Below are positions 24,301 through 34,993 of a stretch of DNA of 64,000 bases, one piece after another. Every line of letters starts with the position of its first letter. Positions within the stretch are counted from its first letter, which is position 1. The DNA is from Amoebophrya sp. A120 (Eukaryota; Sar; Dinophyceae; Syndiniales; Amoebophryaceae), in NCBI GenBank assembly GCA_905178155.1, contig CAJINV010000004.1, positions 8,640,882 through 8,704,881 on the forward strand. The letters are read 5' to 3'. Position numbers and translations under genes: made by a program. The notes beneath the pieces were generated by a model. The model was given only the letters and a program-made list of their open reading frames with translations, ran no database searches and was not told where the DNA came from.

Positions 24301-27060
24301 TTCAAGCCTGTTAACGCTTAGAGATAGAGCTCTGAAGGAGCATGGCAAGATTTGTCTTCTTTGTTCCAAACAGGATGACACATTGGACTTAGGTGCTTCG
24401 TTAAAAATTTGTCATGCGCCGCTTAGAAATTGGCGGTCGGGGTTCTAGTGCTGCTGATGTCGTTATTATGCATGCAGAAACCCGGCCTTGCCGTGGTCTA
24501 GACCCAGGCTAGTTCGGTGCATCACGCTGGTACGAGCCGCAGGGCGCTAGGGTATAAATTCCCTCTAGGGTGGGGCGCGAAATGCTGGGGGTGCTTTTGG
24601 CCATGTTTTCTTTATGCCCCACCCTAGCCCGCGGCGCGTGTGAACGGTATAAGCCAACTTTCGACACGCTAGCCGATCGGGTAGCCTCGTACTGGCCTAG
24701 ACCAGGACAGGCACCCTAGCCGCAGTAGCCTGCCTTGGCGATCAGTAATTTGCGCGCGTGTTTTCTCAGCTTTCGCTTGTTGTGGGCGTTGTGGCGCCTT
24801 TGAGTGAAAGCGGCCCGCCGGGCCCTTCCCGTCCTCGCCCCGCGGGCTAGCCCAGCCGCTGGCTTCGGCGCGGGGCGGTGCTAGCCTTGGTCTTCGCGGG
24901 GCCGGGCTTGGGGCCGCGCAAGACTGCCCCCCGCCCCTCCCACAAGTCATAATTTCAGCTTTGTCGATTTCAGATCTGGAGCTTCCATATTCGGCTCGCC
25001 GTACTTCTCCACAACTTCGTCGCGCTTCTGTTGCCGCTGCTGTTGCAAATGTTCGTCTTGCGCAACTCTGGTCCAGAGCATGCATCGCAACCACTTATGT
25101 TGTCTGGGTCTGGAAGAATTGTTCCAGCTTCTCATTCTAAATCCCGAGCAGAAAAAAATCTGCATTTCATCAGTGCCAAAGCCCAAGGCCGTGGCTACCT
25201 ACTTTTTCCTAGACAAGTAGCGAGCAAACTTCTCATGTGGAGTAAGTAAGGATTAGTAAGCGTTCGCAAAATCTTTGCTGCTGCGTGTGCATTCCTGCCC
25301 ATCTATCTGCTCAAGAAGATCATGCATGCACAAACAAGGGCACTCTTCCTGGCCCAGACCATAGGTAGTTTGCATTTGATACAGAGCTTGACTGCGTTCT
25401 TCAAAACGGCGATGTCCCGCGGAAAGGCCTTCCCGCGCTTCTTTCCGTCCCTGGTCAACTCTGGGTCAGCGTTAAGAAGTCTTCTTGAAGTCGTGTGCGT
25501 ACCCCCTGAAACCATTCCGAACTGCGCGAGGTCGTGGAGCGGTAAATGCCCACCTATCAGTTGATTGAGTAAGCCTTCTTCAAGAATGTCCTGAGCCTTT
25601 GGCGCAGGACTGGGTTTGCATTCGCCTAACACGTCCCCGAGAAGGGGGATGACCACGTCCCGCTTAAACACGTAGTCGGTCCAGACCGTTCTCTGCAACG
25701 TTCTCCACCAGGAAGACACAGAAAACCAAGACGCGTTGCTCTCCTCCTTCCGCAGCGCTTCCTGTTTCTTCTGCTCGATAAGGTCGTGACAGCCGTGAAG
25801 TATCAGCTGCAAAAGTGTCTGGGTCTGGAAGATTGCAACTTGTCATGCTATTTTTGCTTGTATTGCATGACCAGCAAGAGGGGTCCAGTTTGTGATTGTG
25901 CTACGCGGACAGAGGATTTCTCAAGCGAGAGGGGCATCAGGAAGCACTCTAAAAGTCCGTGATGCTCGATCATGCATTACAGGCATCATGGGTCATGAGA
26001 AATATGCATGAAAAATCTTGCATTCTTCCAGACCTAGACATATTTACCGTTCATATGAAGAGCTTGTTCGCCAGATGGGGCCCCCGCGGCGCTTTCGCCA
26101 GTAATCCTCGTCGCGGCGCCTTCGTCAGTAGTCCGCGCGGTGCTTTCGCGAGTAGCCGAACGCAACGCTTGACTCAGTGCTGTCACGAATTCGCCCACGT
26201 TGGTGTGCCGGCTGCTCGGCGTCGAAGACGGCCCGGTGTTCTCTACAACCCACGGGACCAACTCTTTCATGCATTGCAATTTGGAAGTGTCGCCCTCCGG
26301 GTCGGAAAGGTTCGGGTTGTTGAGATAAGGTCGCCGCGCGTTGCAGGCCTCCCGAACGCCATCCTTTCGGAAAGCCTCCCAGTAAGCATTCAGGACGGGG
26401 TTGACACGAAACGGAGACCACTTTTTTTCGTTCTGCTGGTTTATCTCAGTCTGCACTTGTTCTTCGTCCTGGCGGAACTGTTCATGAACCGCGGGCGGCC
26501 CCCCTTCGGCATTGTTGCTTGCAGCAGCGATATGCATTGCAAATATGTGTTTGGGTCTGGAGTAGTGAGACTCGTAACGCTGCTTTTATTGGATCCTAAA
26601 AAAATCTGTATTGCTGGAGCAGCAACAGGACTCCAGTTTTTGCTGCGCAGAGAGGGTATCAATTTCTCATGCACAGTAGCCGTCAAAAATTCTGTGATGC
26701 TAAGACATGCATCTTGTTCATGGTTGGGCCAATCATACAAAACACGCATGAAAAGCGTATACACTTTTCCAGACCCAGACATAGTTGCATTTGATACGCA
26801 TTGCTCCCGGGAACCGCCGGGGCCAAAACCGCACCCGGTGCGGCGCTCGTCGCTTCCTCGAGAAACAAGTTTGCCGCCGCGCTCCCCCCGCTGCTTGCGG
26901 GAACGGAATTCTCTTCGTCCAGGACGGGAGGGAAAACTTCGTTGTCCACTATGCCAGCGAACAAACTCTTCAAGCCTGTTCTTTATCTTTCCTCACCCAT
27001 AGAAGTATTTAATACCACGAGCCTCGACATCAAAAGGCGGCCCTCTGTTAAGAACTTCAT
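21347..27060 (-). CDS. DUF285/BspA-repeat protein with a unique N-terminal region
   Basis: Exons, 5' to 3': 26997-27060, 26795-26975, 26056-26530, 25382-25800, 24990-25078, 24074-24171, 23709-23785, 23339-23416, 22759-22961 and 21347-22387. Eight of the nine introns are introners; the first is a candidate 21-bp GT-AG intron. The product is about 900 residues. The N-terminal 400 residues (start MKFLTEGRLLMSRL) match nothing I know. The C-terminal half carries about a dozen DUF285 (mycoplasma lipoprotein / BspA leucine-rich-like) repeats of 23-26 residues. The core is AFNQPIGAWDVSAVTNMRGM with MF following. Such repeats are usually surface or adhesion modules in bacteria and abundant in some protists. 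No signal peptide is visible at this start. One N at 21929 lies between two identical repeats and may be an assembly join. The exact junction at 23786-24073 is unresolved. Confidence 0.72.
21915..21990. other. ambiguous base at a perfect repeat, possible assembly join
   Basis: The sequence GGCGCCAATGGGTTG, then N, then GGTTGGTTGAACGC interrupts the repeat rhythm and breaks the frame. The repeat units on both sides are identical for about 60 bp. This is what a forced join of two contigs would look like. Confidence 0.7.
22388..22758 (-). mobile_element. introner, family C (diverged)
   Basis: Left end GTGCGGAAAAATCCTCCATC is family C. The right end is decayed. TSD CAGAT / CAGGT. It interrupts the DUF285 repeats between MFNGDL and LSTWDVRAVTAM. 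Confidence 0.78.
22962..23338 (-). mobile_element. introner, family I
   Basis: Weak inverted ends (TATCCTGTTCAAAAATATT against TATCCTTCACAACATATTG). The TSD is imperfect. Removal joins FWDVSKARD to TKGMFSKSDLNQ, restoring a DUF285 repeat. It is the only member of this family seen here. Confidence 0.68.
23417..23708 (-). mobile_element. introner, family G
   Basis: Ends resemble the family G copy at 56866-57126 (CAATCTGAAGCGTTACA and inverse). TSD AAGCT / AAACT. Removal joins TNWRVTGVKSF to ESMFEGTAGMSF, a good DUF285 unit. Confidence 0.8.
23786..24073 (-). mobile_element. introner, family B (decayed)
   Basis: Left TTTGTAAAAACGTACACACC and right CTCCGTTTTTACACGGGATA are family B ends. No TSD is recognisable. 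It lies between DUF285-gene exons ending PGDAEL and starting VYKWSTCFMEEF. Confidence 0.72.
24172..24989 (-). mobile_element. composite introner, family E, with an inner GC-rich insert
   Basis: Bases 24172-24450 align along their length with the left part of the 312-bp family E copy at 47678-47989, and 24955-24989 match its right end. About 500 bp of GC-rich sequence (24480-24950) is inserted inside. The insert contains an inverted repeat (CTAGGGTGGGGC / GCCCCACCCTAG). Removal gives KYGEPN joined to TWNVAAALQAG in frame. Confidence 0.72.
25079..25381 (-). mobile_element. introner, family A
   Basis: Family A ends, with the left start CATGCATCGC. TSD CAGAG. Removal joins LKNAVKL to WTRVAQDEHLQ in the DUF285 gene. 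Confidence 0.88.
25801..26055 (-). mobile_element. introner, family A
   Basis: Family A ends. TSD TGAAG. Removal joins SGEQALH to GCHDLIEQKKQ in the DUF285 gene. Confidence 0.9.
26531..26794 (-). mobile_element. introner, family A, TSD lost
   Basis: Both family A ends are clear but the flanks do not match. It lies between exons ending AVPGSN and starting AASNNAEGG of the DUF285 gene. Confidence 0.8.
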
Positions 27061-27539
27061 GTAAGCTTTTCTGCTGCGGAACGTGAGTACCAGCAGTAGA
27101 CCCCGAGCTGCTAACATCATAGAGGACCTTCACCCCGAGCAGGTGTCAATATGCTCGTTATAGAAGCCGCCTGGCCGACAGTTCGTACTATTGCATCTCT
27201 TTTTTGTCTTTTGTTTTTTGCATGATTCAGCATATCGATACATAGCGCGTTACTTACTTACACTTCTCGTGGGTGCAGGCTGATGGGAAACAAGGCTATA
27301 TGATTTATTTCCCCAGAGGTTAATTTTCGTCGACTGCGTAATCGTAGTTTCGTCGCTATGCATTGCAAGTTTGATGTCCGGGTTGGAAAGTAGAAGCCGA
27401 TAATTTCTTATGCCTGGTTGGGACCATACTGAATTGATCTACACTCCAGCGAGAACACGAAGGCTTCATTTCTTGTTCAAGTTCAGTTTAAAAGGTAATT
27501 ATATTTAGTTTGTTTGTGTGGTCCGCCAGATGGGCTGTA
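27061..27539. other. intergenic region
   Basis: No gene is supported. A lone sequence like a family A left end (ATGCATTGCAAGTTTGATG, near 27358) has no visible partner and may be an element remnant. Confidence 0.4.
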
Positions 27540-28235
27540 CTATGACAACCAGCCCGCCTCTACTTCCCGGACCTCCGGAGATATTTCTTCACATGCATAC
27601 TCGCCGTTCGCATCTACACTCACCGCAAACTGCTCACCGCCACGACCCGCGTCCCGCTCGTGCTGCGAAGGCTCCAGAAAGTGCCTCGCCACCCCGGAGA
27701 CAAAGAAGAACCCGATGGGCCCCCCGAAAATCAGGTACGCGCAGAGCGCGCCGGCCACTTTTCTCGCGGTCGACTTCCGCCACGGGCTCTGCTTCGCGGG
27801 GTGCTTGCAGGTGAAGGTCACAAACTTGCTGCAATAACAGCGAACGCGACCACCGACACGACGGCACAGGAGGACGAGACTCGCCGAAACCCGACGGGAC
27901 AAGCCCGCCATCTCCGCGAAAACGCGGGCCAGAAGGTCGTGGACGCCCAACAGCACCATGCACACCGCAGAAACGGCCCAAAGAAGAGAGGCGGCACCAA
28001 CGGCACATTGGATGCAGGTCACGGCCGCTTCACTGCAGCTGGCGACGAGCCGGCAGAGGCGTTCCCATGCGGTGCACGCGACGCGTCCGGTCAGTAGGTA
28101 CAGCGAACCGGCTCCACAGGATGGTGGACCGGCGTCCTTCGCAAGCAGGCATCCCGATAGCTGCGCGCAGCGCAGCACGTCGGACATACGCGCCCAGAGG
28201 CCTTCACCAATAATCGTCGCGCCCCCTTGCTGCAT
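27540..28235 (-). CDS. small Cys-rich multi-pass membrane protein, intronless
   Basis: An uninterrupted frame of 231 residues starting at an ATG (MQQGGATIIGEGLW). Hydrophobic stretches lie near residues 75-110 (CAVGAASLLWAVSAVCMVLL) and 160-185 (GALCAYLIFGGPIGFFFVSG). A Cys/Arg-rich segment lies between them. The C-terminal tail is acidic and likely exposed. I recognise no family. It is one of the few genes in the window free of introners. Confidence 0.55.
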   Translation of the reverse strand: MQQGGATIIGEGLWARMSDVLRCAQLSGCLLAKDAGPPSCGAGSLYLLTGRVACTAWERLCRLVASCSEAAVTCIQCAVGAASLLWAVSAVCMVLLGVHDLLARVFAEMAGLSRRVSASLVLLCRRVGGRVRCYCSKFVTFTCKHPAKQSPWRKSTARKVAGALCAYLIFGGPIGFFFVSGVARHFLEPSQHERDAGRGGEQFAVSVDANGEYACEEISPEVREVEAGWLS

Positions 28236-29159
28236 TGCTTGTTCTTTTTGCTGTGGCGTTTAGTATACACCTGTGCAAAGACAAGAGCTGTGCAAAGACA
28301 AGATCAGGCTTTTCCCTTACTTTAGAAGAGCCCCTAGACTTCAAAAAAACAGAAGCCGCTTTTGCGTCACGCAGGAAAGAAGCACTCCGAAAGACAAAAA
28401 CGATGTAACGCTGAAGACAAACAAGTAAACGGAGCAATCGAGCAGGAAAAAAAAAATGCTTCACAGAAGTGTCGCAACGGCTAATAGAGGAAAAGAAAAG
28501 TATCATAAAACAAAGACTAGACGTAACAAAGGTGGGACAAAACAATTACAACAACAAGGGGGAGGTTCCTCTGCGAAGAAATAAATAAGTAAGTATGTCT
28601 ACAATTATCGCAATTTTCACAAACACGCACGAAGCGTTGACATCTGTTTCTGTGGTTGGATAATCAACGAAGCCGGTATAATGCTGTTTGTGTCACGAAG
28701 TAGATGCTGTGGCACGAAAGTCGTCCGGTAAATTTCGAACGGGCAACGATGCTACTGTGCCTGGTACGTGAAGAACTTAGAGTTCTCTACTGCCAATCTT
28801 CACAACTAAGTCTCATCTACATCTACTTTGCGTTCGCTATAGCACGAATCCGACGAGGGCGAAACGAAGATATAAATAGAACGTGACCGAAAAAGTGAAG
28901 AAGACGAGCTACGCTGCATGTTGACCGAATCTCGCGGCCACAGCGCATGTCTATCCAATCGGACGAAAAGGAAATAAACCGAAATAGACCAGTACAGGAA
29001 TTCCTCATACTAATACCCGAGGCCTTGCACCTAGTACTTTATTTACGTTTAAGATTGCCTACGCAGCTACCGAGCTGCCAATGTGTACGAAATACAAATA
29101 AAACAGGAGAAAACCGAGAAAAAGAAGTCACAGCGATGTCGTGGTTGGTCCAGGTTGAC
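28236..29159. other. intergenic region
   Basis: AT-richer sequence with no gene I can support. Plus-strand frames here have no recognisable motif. Confidence 0.4.
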
Positions 29160-29444
29160 CTAGCAATTTCTTTCACGAGAACGGGGAGTAGCCTCGAAAA
29201 GGAGGAGCAAGTTCTCCTTCCTCATCGTTGTACAACTCTGCGGCTGTCCTACTTGTTCGGGAGCTTTCCGTCGTGTGAGAAGCGAGCTCGAAGATCTTGG
29301 ACGAAGCACTACAGGGGCCGCGACATATTTTATTCATTCAATTCGCTCCACCAATTCTTGCAGCTCTTTTTGAATGCGTACTTCCCTCACGCCCACCTTC
29401 GCAAAACTGTGCTCTTGGTGCTTCAACAGTCTCGGCGCGGCCAT
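29160..29444 (-). CDS. 56-residue small protein, paralogue of 20106-20377
   Basis: Exons 29352-29444 and 29160-29237, with a 114-bp GT-AG intron. The splice-site context (TTG before GTGGAG; CCGCAG before AGT) matches the other copy. The protein begins MAAPRLLKHQEHSFAKVGVR and ends MRKENLLLLFEATPRSRER plus NC. Similarity to the copy at 20106-20377 extends beyond the exons on both sides, over about 470 bp, pointing to a segmental duplication. I recognise no family. Confidence 0.6.
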
Positions 29445-29770
29445 GAGGGCGACTTTATGGCGAATGAACCGAATTCTTGAACCAGGAACGAGGTTTTATT
29501 TGGGACGAAACATCGAAGAAAGACCCTGAAGAAAAGCTGCGTTGCTAGAATGGTGGGTCCAAAAGGGAAAGCGAACAAGTGGAACACGACGTAGTTTCTT
29601 TTCAATGTCAGTACCTCAACCGCCGAACGGGAGTGTGTCGTGTGTCGACGTGCTTAAAACTGCAGTGAAAATCAAACTACTTCTTATCTAAACTCGTCCC
29701 CATGAACTTGCAATCATCGCATGCGTGCTTCTTGTCTTTGCAATACCAATCCAGCGGACAGAAACCGGCG

Positions 29771-31762
29771 TCAGGAGGCGAAGTAACTTTCCGGTACCGG
29801 CACCACATGGCCGTCCCGGATTTCGATTTCGATCACTTTTTCCAGCGGCAACTCATGAATTTTGAAGGAGCCACGCCTTTTGCCGTTCGCGAGAAGATCT
29901 TGTTCGGCCGCGGTGGTGCTTGATGTTCTTCCCTTGGCAGAGAACTCAAAATCCAAGGAAACGTCGGGGTTGCAGTCCTTTCCGAGCTATCAAATGCAAA
30001 AGTGTCTGCGTCTGGAAGAATGCGCGATTTGTCATGCAGCTTTTCCATGACCCATGAGGTCTGGAGTGCAGAACCTAGCATGACAGATTCTGCGCGATCT
30101 CTCTCATGCCTATTCTGCAGGAGAAACTCCCTCCCGACTTGGTCAAAACTGGACGACTTTTGGCAATCACGCAACACAGATTTTTGCATGCATCAGATTT
30201 AGCATGACAAGTTGCATTCTTCCAGACCCAGACATTTTTACATTTGATACGAGCGCGTCGCAGTTCCAGTTGGTTGTTTTTTTTGGTAGTTCCCACTGGT
30301 CGACCAAAAACTCTTTGGTGAATTTGTTTTCCCCGACCGCAAATTCCACGTGCTCCCAGCCGGAGGGGTACTGTTTCACCGGTTGTACAGGTTGAAGAAG
30401 ATCTTGTTCACAACTACTGTTGTTCCCTTTCAACATCGTCTTCCCGAACAGCTTAGTCCCATTTTTTCCCCCCCCGGCGCGCTTCTATTATGAGGAAAGA
30501 TCCCCCCTTCCCATATCAAAAAGGTACGTCGCAGAAAATTTGCAATGCTGATTTGCGACCACAAATCATCTCTGTCTTGCAGGAACGCAACTCCACAGGC
30601 TCCGCTGCATTCTGCAGGTGATTTGTAATGCTGTTGGGCCTACAGAGCAGCCGTTCCTCATGCTACGAGCGTTGGGCAAAACCTCTCTGCTCAGGCTTAG
30701 TATGGGGCTGCACTCCTCTCTAGCAAGACAAATCTGATTTGTGTACGCAAATCCAGCATCACAAACTTCGTTTTCATATGGGGTGGGAGGATTTTTCATT
30801 TTGATAGCTTCGGACAGGGAATCTCGAGAACCGAGCAGGGGAGAGAGACTTCTAAGCGGCCAGAGCAGGAAGACCTTTCGACGGCAATTACATTGAACAC
30901 GAGCGGCTCTCGCAGCTTCCACGTGGCGATGGGACGCCCACCGATCATGGACTCCAGCAGCAGGTCATGTGCCTCGAAACTATTATGTCTGGCTCTGGAA
31001 GGATATTACAAAATTGTACATGCTGATTCATTTTGGAAAGACGCATTAAATCTGTCTTGCATAGGTACTAGCAAATCCAACATCGGAAGCCTCTGCAGCG
31101 CTTGCTCTGCTCTGTTCTGGGAGATACAGATCCGCAAGCAGCCCGAAAAAAAAACAACCAACGCTACTTCCGGACCCAGACATCACATCTGCAATGCGTA
31201 GGTGAGCGTGGTTTGCGAACTGTGCTCGTAGAACAGCGTTTATCTTTCTGTACTCCTCCTCCGAAGCGCAGCGCCAGCAGATATGGTCCATCTCCCAGAG
31301 TGGACCCGAATTGGTCCTGGTGCCGTCGATGCCTGTAGGGGTACTAGTAGTATCAACCCTTGCACCTACTGCACCGTGCAGGGCATCCTGTCGTCCTCCA
31401 TCTCCCTCCTCCACTCGTGGCACGTGTGGTCGCGCTCCCACGAACGGCAGCAGCATCGACCCATACTGGCTGAAAATGGCGCCCACTAGGTCGGTCGCCA
31501 GAATGCCATTTGTGTTGTTGAACGGACCTCCACCCTGCGCAAAATTGGTGTCCAGCAGTGCGTGGGAGTTCACGGTGCACTCCACGAGGTGGGTCCTCGC
31601 CGACGTCTGCGTATCTTCAAAGCGAGTTGTTTCGGCCTTCGCATCTTCACTTTTGATAGCGTGGTCGTGCTCGTCCTCACCTCCGGCAGCAACGAGCGCT
31701 GGGGCTGGACTTCTTCCGGGGGCAGAAATAAAACTGTGCAGCAGGTCCTGGTCGACAGGCAT
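29771..31762 (-). CDS. YecM-like (VOC-fold) protein
   Basis: Exons 31201-31762, 30807-30965, 30250-30485 and 29771-29987. All three introns are introners. Removal gives 386 residues with length divisible by three. After about 155 variable residues comes MDHICWRCASEEEYRKINAV, then ESMIGGRPIATWKLREPL, then QYPSGWEHVEFAVG, and finally CNPDVSLDFEF and KIHELPLEKVIEIE. These match, in order, the conserved blocks of the bacterial YecM family (DHIALR, NGRPI, YPHEGWEHIEIV, NPTLAV, IKFHPWSIEEIV). YecM is a VOC-superfamily fold and a presumed metal-binding protein of unknown reaction. The spliced product is therefore almost certainly real. An eight-Gly-coding homopolymer lies near 30475. Confidence 0.8.
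29988..30249 (-). mobile_element. introner, family A
   Basis: Family A ends. TSD CGAGC. Removal joins NWNCDAL to GKDCNPDVSL in the YecM-like gene. Confidence 0.92.
30486..30806 (-). mobile_element. introner, family C
   Basis: Family C ends. TSD GCTTC. Removal joins VLEIPCPK to RAGGGKNGTKLF in the YecM-like gene. Confidence 0.92.
30966..31200 (-). mobile_element. introner, family A (diverged)
   Basis: Ends TATGTCTGGCTCTGGAAGG and CTTCCGGACCCAGAC. The flanking duplication is decayed (CAGGT / GGTGA). Removal joins FANHAHL to LLESMIGGRPI, restoring a YecM block. Confidence 0.82.
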
Positions 31763-32676
31763 GATCTTGTATTAGCGTAAGTAGCTCCTTCTTGTGCGAA
31801 AAAGAAGAGGTTGGGCGAGAAAATGTTTTGAACAATTCGACTTACTACAACAACTTCATATTCTTATTGCAGCACACAATAGACTGCTGCTTTGCACCAG
31901 TACGGATAACATCAACCTATCGCTGCGAAGACATGAAGCTCCTGATGTGGAGGGCTTGCGTTCATGCACTGCGCTCACCTGTTGTCATGTAGTAGACGTA
32001 GGAGGCACGTCGATTTTGCATCATGATCCTCGATCCAGTATAATCACTCCCGTCGTCGCGGTACCAACCCTTCGATCGCAGGAGCAGAGCACCTCCTGCC
32101 CAGAAGCAAGACTCCAACAAAAATACTTCAAGCACCTCTTGCCCAAAAGCAGACTCCAAGTACTTCAATGAATTGCGCATCGCGCGCTACAAACGTAAGT
32201 ACCCCCAACTTTCCTGAGACCGTTGGCCTCCTCGAGGCTGAAAACAACATTCTTCGTTGCTCGTCACCCGGCTCACAAACCTCACATAGTAATGGCGAAC
32301 AAACAATCCCCGGTGTGAAAAACGAATTCTGTTATTTGTTTATGTTCCACAAAAAACTTGTCTTCAGACAGTAGTTCGATATTCTGAATGTCGCAGGTGG
32401 AAGCTACTGGCTCGCTAAGAGGAGCTTTCGTTCATTTTTTGAGGCCGTGCTTCTAGTAGAGATTGTATCAGAGCTGTTCGTCGTATCCACATTGCCTTTA
32501 CAGCCTTCTTCGCGGTCCTCGTCGGCATCGTCAAAATAGGCCAAAAAATACAGAAACGGTACTATGGTGTTCATTCTATTTCGATTACCACATCGTTCTT
32601 GCGGCAAAAATTAAAATGTAATAAAAATCTCTTTAGGTTTGGTCGTACGTCTCGATGTGCTGGTACTTTAGGGGTG

Positions 32677-32715
32677 GAAGTGAAGGAACAGAACTACGTT
32701 CTCGAAATAAAGTTT
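32677..32715 (+). repeat. 39-bp direct repeat, left copy
   Basis: Starts GAAGTGAAGGAACAGAACTA and ends TAAAGTTT. One mismatch to the copy at 34955-34993. Confidence 0.85.
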
Positions 32716-34954
32716 ACCAGTGGACTACGGGCGCTCCCCGGTCCCCCTCCAGGGATCCGGACTCCCCTTGGGACACACGGAAAAACCGAAGGCAGCTGAG
32801 GTGCACGCGCTCAGCTGTCAGACAAACCGATGATACCCCTTCACTGGCAGGAAGTCCCTCAAGGTATCACAACACTTCCGGGGGGAAGCGGCAAACCGAA
32901 AGGCCGGATGGAAGAACGAGACAACGAACGGACGAACGGGAAAAGAAGAAAATCCTAGAAATTTCGCACCTTTTAGTAGTAGTCACAAGCTATGCCCTCC
33001 GGGCTACGTCAGGCCATCAAGAATGTGTCCGCACTACATGAAGCTAAAAAAAGAAAGCGAGTACAAACCGACAGATGGAATCGACAAGCAACATGAATAT
33101 ACAGAATTTAGAGGAATGCGTGAAAAAAGAAAATAAAGATGAAGAAATGAGAAGCGCAGTGAAGTTCTGGAAAAGATGAAAAAAAGTCGACGCGTAGGCA
33201 AGATAAATAGTTAGGTCGCAGAGCAAAGGAATAAACACTACCTGAGAGCATATCCTTAGCTTGAAACACAGAGCAAAATGGTAAATAGCTACGCATAAGC
33301 CTCGGACCTATAAAAAGTTACAACGTCGAGACTTCTGCACCACCCAGCATGGTGTCGCTCGTCTTCAGCGTGTGGTGGGAGCCAGCTTGCGACGCGGTAT
33401 GAAGACTGAAATCCAGGCAGAACCAGTGGGGCCTTTGGCTTCTTTCCAGCCATGGTGTCCAGAAACCAAAGGCCGCTTGGTTCTCCCTGACAACGAACAG
33501 CGCCCGATCTAGATAGCCCCGCGCGACTCGCCGAGAAGACACCCGAGGAGCCCCCGTGGACGGCTCGCTGCGACGCCCGAACGAAGTGCCTAGCTAATAC
33601 CCTACAAACATTGAAGCAATGGGGTTTCGAGGTGCAAACAGGACGACCGACGACACAACAGCCCGCCTTACCTACATACGTACCGACGAGAACTACATGC
33701 TGGCCAGGCAACTTAGAATGGGAAAGCTGGGATAACTTACCAACCCGGAACAAGAAAAGATAACAACTGACCACCGCAAGAGGCACCCTGCTGGAAAATA
33801 GTAAAAGCCGCCCGCGGGCAAGGACTTACCTACCAAAATACATCGCCATGCAAAATCAAAACCGCTAAGATAACACCGAAATACTCTAAAAGCTATGCCC
33901 ATTTCCCAACTCAACTGCAATACTCCCGTCATACAAAAAGCAGCGAGCAAGGGCAGCAGCCGCAACTGCCAATAAAATGAAAACTAAGGCAGGAAGGCGT
34001 CTAAGCAAACCAACGACCAGAAATATCAAATTTCATGAAACAAAGTCTATCTAATAGCATAGACTTTGTTTCGTGCAAGATGATGCTTTACACTCCATTG
34101 TGTAGCAAGAGGAGCATGCACAGGCACAGCCAAGCCTCATAGGGACAAAAAGATGCAGACATGCAAAAGCATACAAAAGGAACAAGCAAATACAAAAAGA
34201 GCATGACAAAGGACGATGGTATGGAATGCGTCGTGGTTTGATAGAAAGAAGGTCTGCCAATAAAAATAAAAGCGCTGAAGGATGAAAGAGCCCGGGCGCG
34301 GCAGCAAAGATAAATGCGAATCGGAATGCTGAGTGCGATGTAAATCTAAAATAAAAAAAAAAACCAACTTAAAGGCAAGCACTGGGGAAAGTGAGATGAA
34401 GTGCGAGCGCAGCAAATCATAGAAAAACAGCTTAAAGCTAAGGGGGGAGTCATCAGCAAGCAGACAGAACACGACTAGACTGACTACCACGACGGCACAA
34501 TGCACCACCGAAACCGAATACCTCGAACTGAGCGATGACACGAAGAAACCATGAAACACGACAAACATAAACACCACATAGGGGGGGCTTCTAATCAGCA
34601 GGAAAAGTGCTAGAGACTGCCCGCACATCAGGGACAAGAGCAGTACATCTTTTCCCGCCGAATTTGTAAGCAGGCGTGCAATATTCTAAACACAATGAAC
34701 CAGAACTGTACCTGGGAAGCCAAGGTAACCAAACAGCGAGCACGCAGCTCCCTAAGCACCGCCTAAGGTTCCCCTGGGATGCAGGGTCCCCTATGACCTA
34801 CACGTCGCGTTCCGGCTTATTCACCCGCTTCTGGAACGGACTATCTGAGGGAATCATGGCCTTGGGAGCACCTCAGACAATCGCAGAGGGGGAAAAGCCC
34901 GGCGGGAGGGCTCTCTGCTGGACCTTTTTAAACCTGGCGTCGCCCCCAGGGGAA

Positions 34955-34993
34955 GAAGTGAAGGAACAGAACTACGTTCTCGAAGTAAAGTTT
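34955..34993 (+). repeat. 39-bp direct repeat, right copy
   Basis: Matches 32677-32715 with one mismatch. The copies are 2278 bp apart and bound a stretch with unusual A-rich strand bias. Confidence 0.85.

Noticed and set aside
24480-24950. GC-rich block as a structured RNA gene
   Set aside because: It has an inverted repeat but no recognisable RNA family features; it is better described as an insert in a family E introner.
28947-29480. Plus-strand 177-codon frame
   Set aside because: It overlaps the minus-strand small gene, whose splice sites and phase are conserved in the second copy; the plus-strand frame is not kept over its length.
34137-34637. Hydrophobic minus-strand frame, 166 codons, as a membrane protein
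   Set aside because: The region is A-rich on the plus strand, so the complement gives Phe/Leu/Ser-rich noise; no conserved motif.
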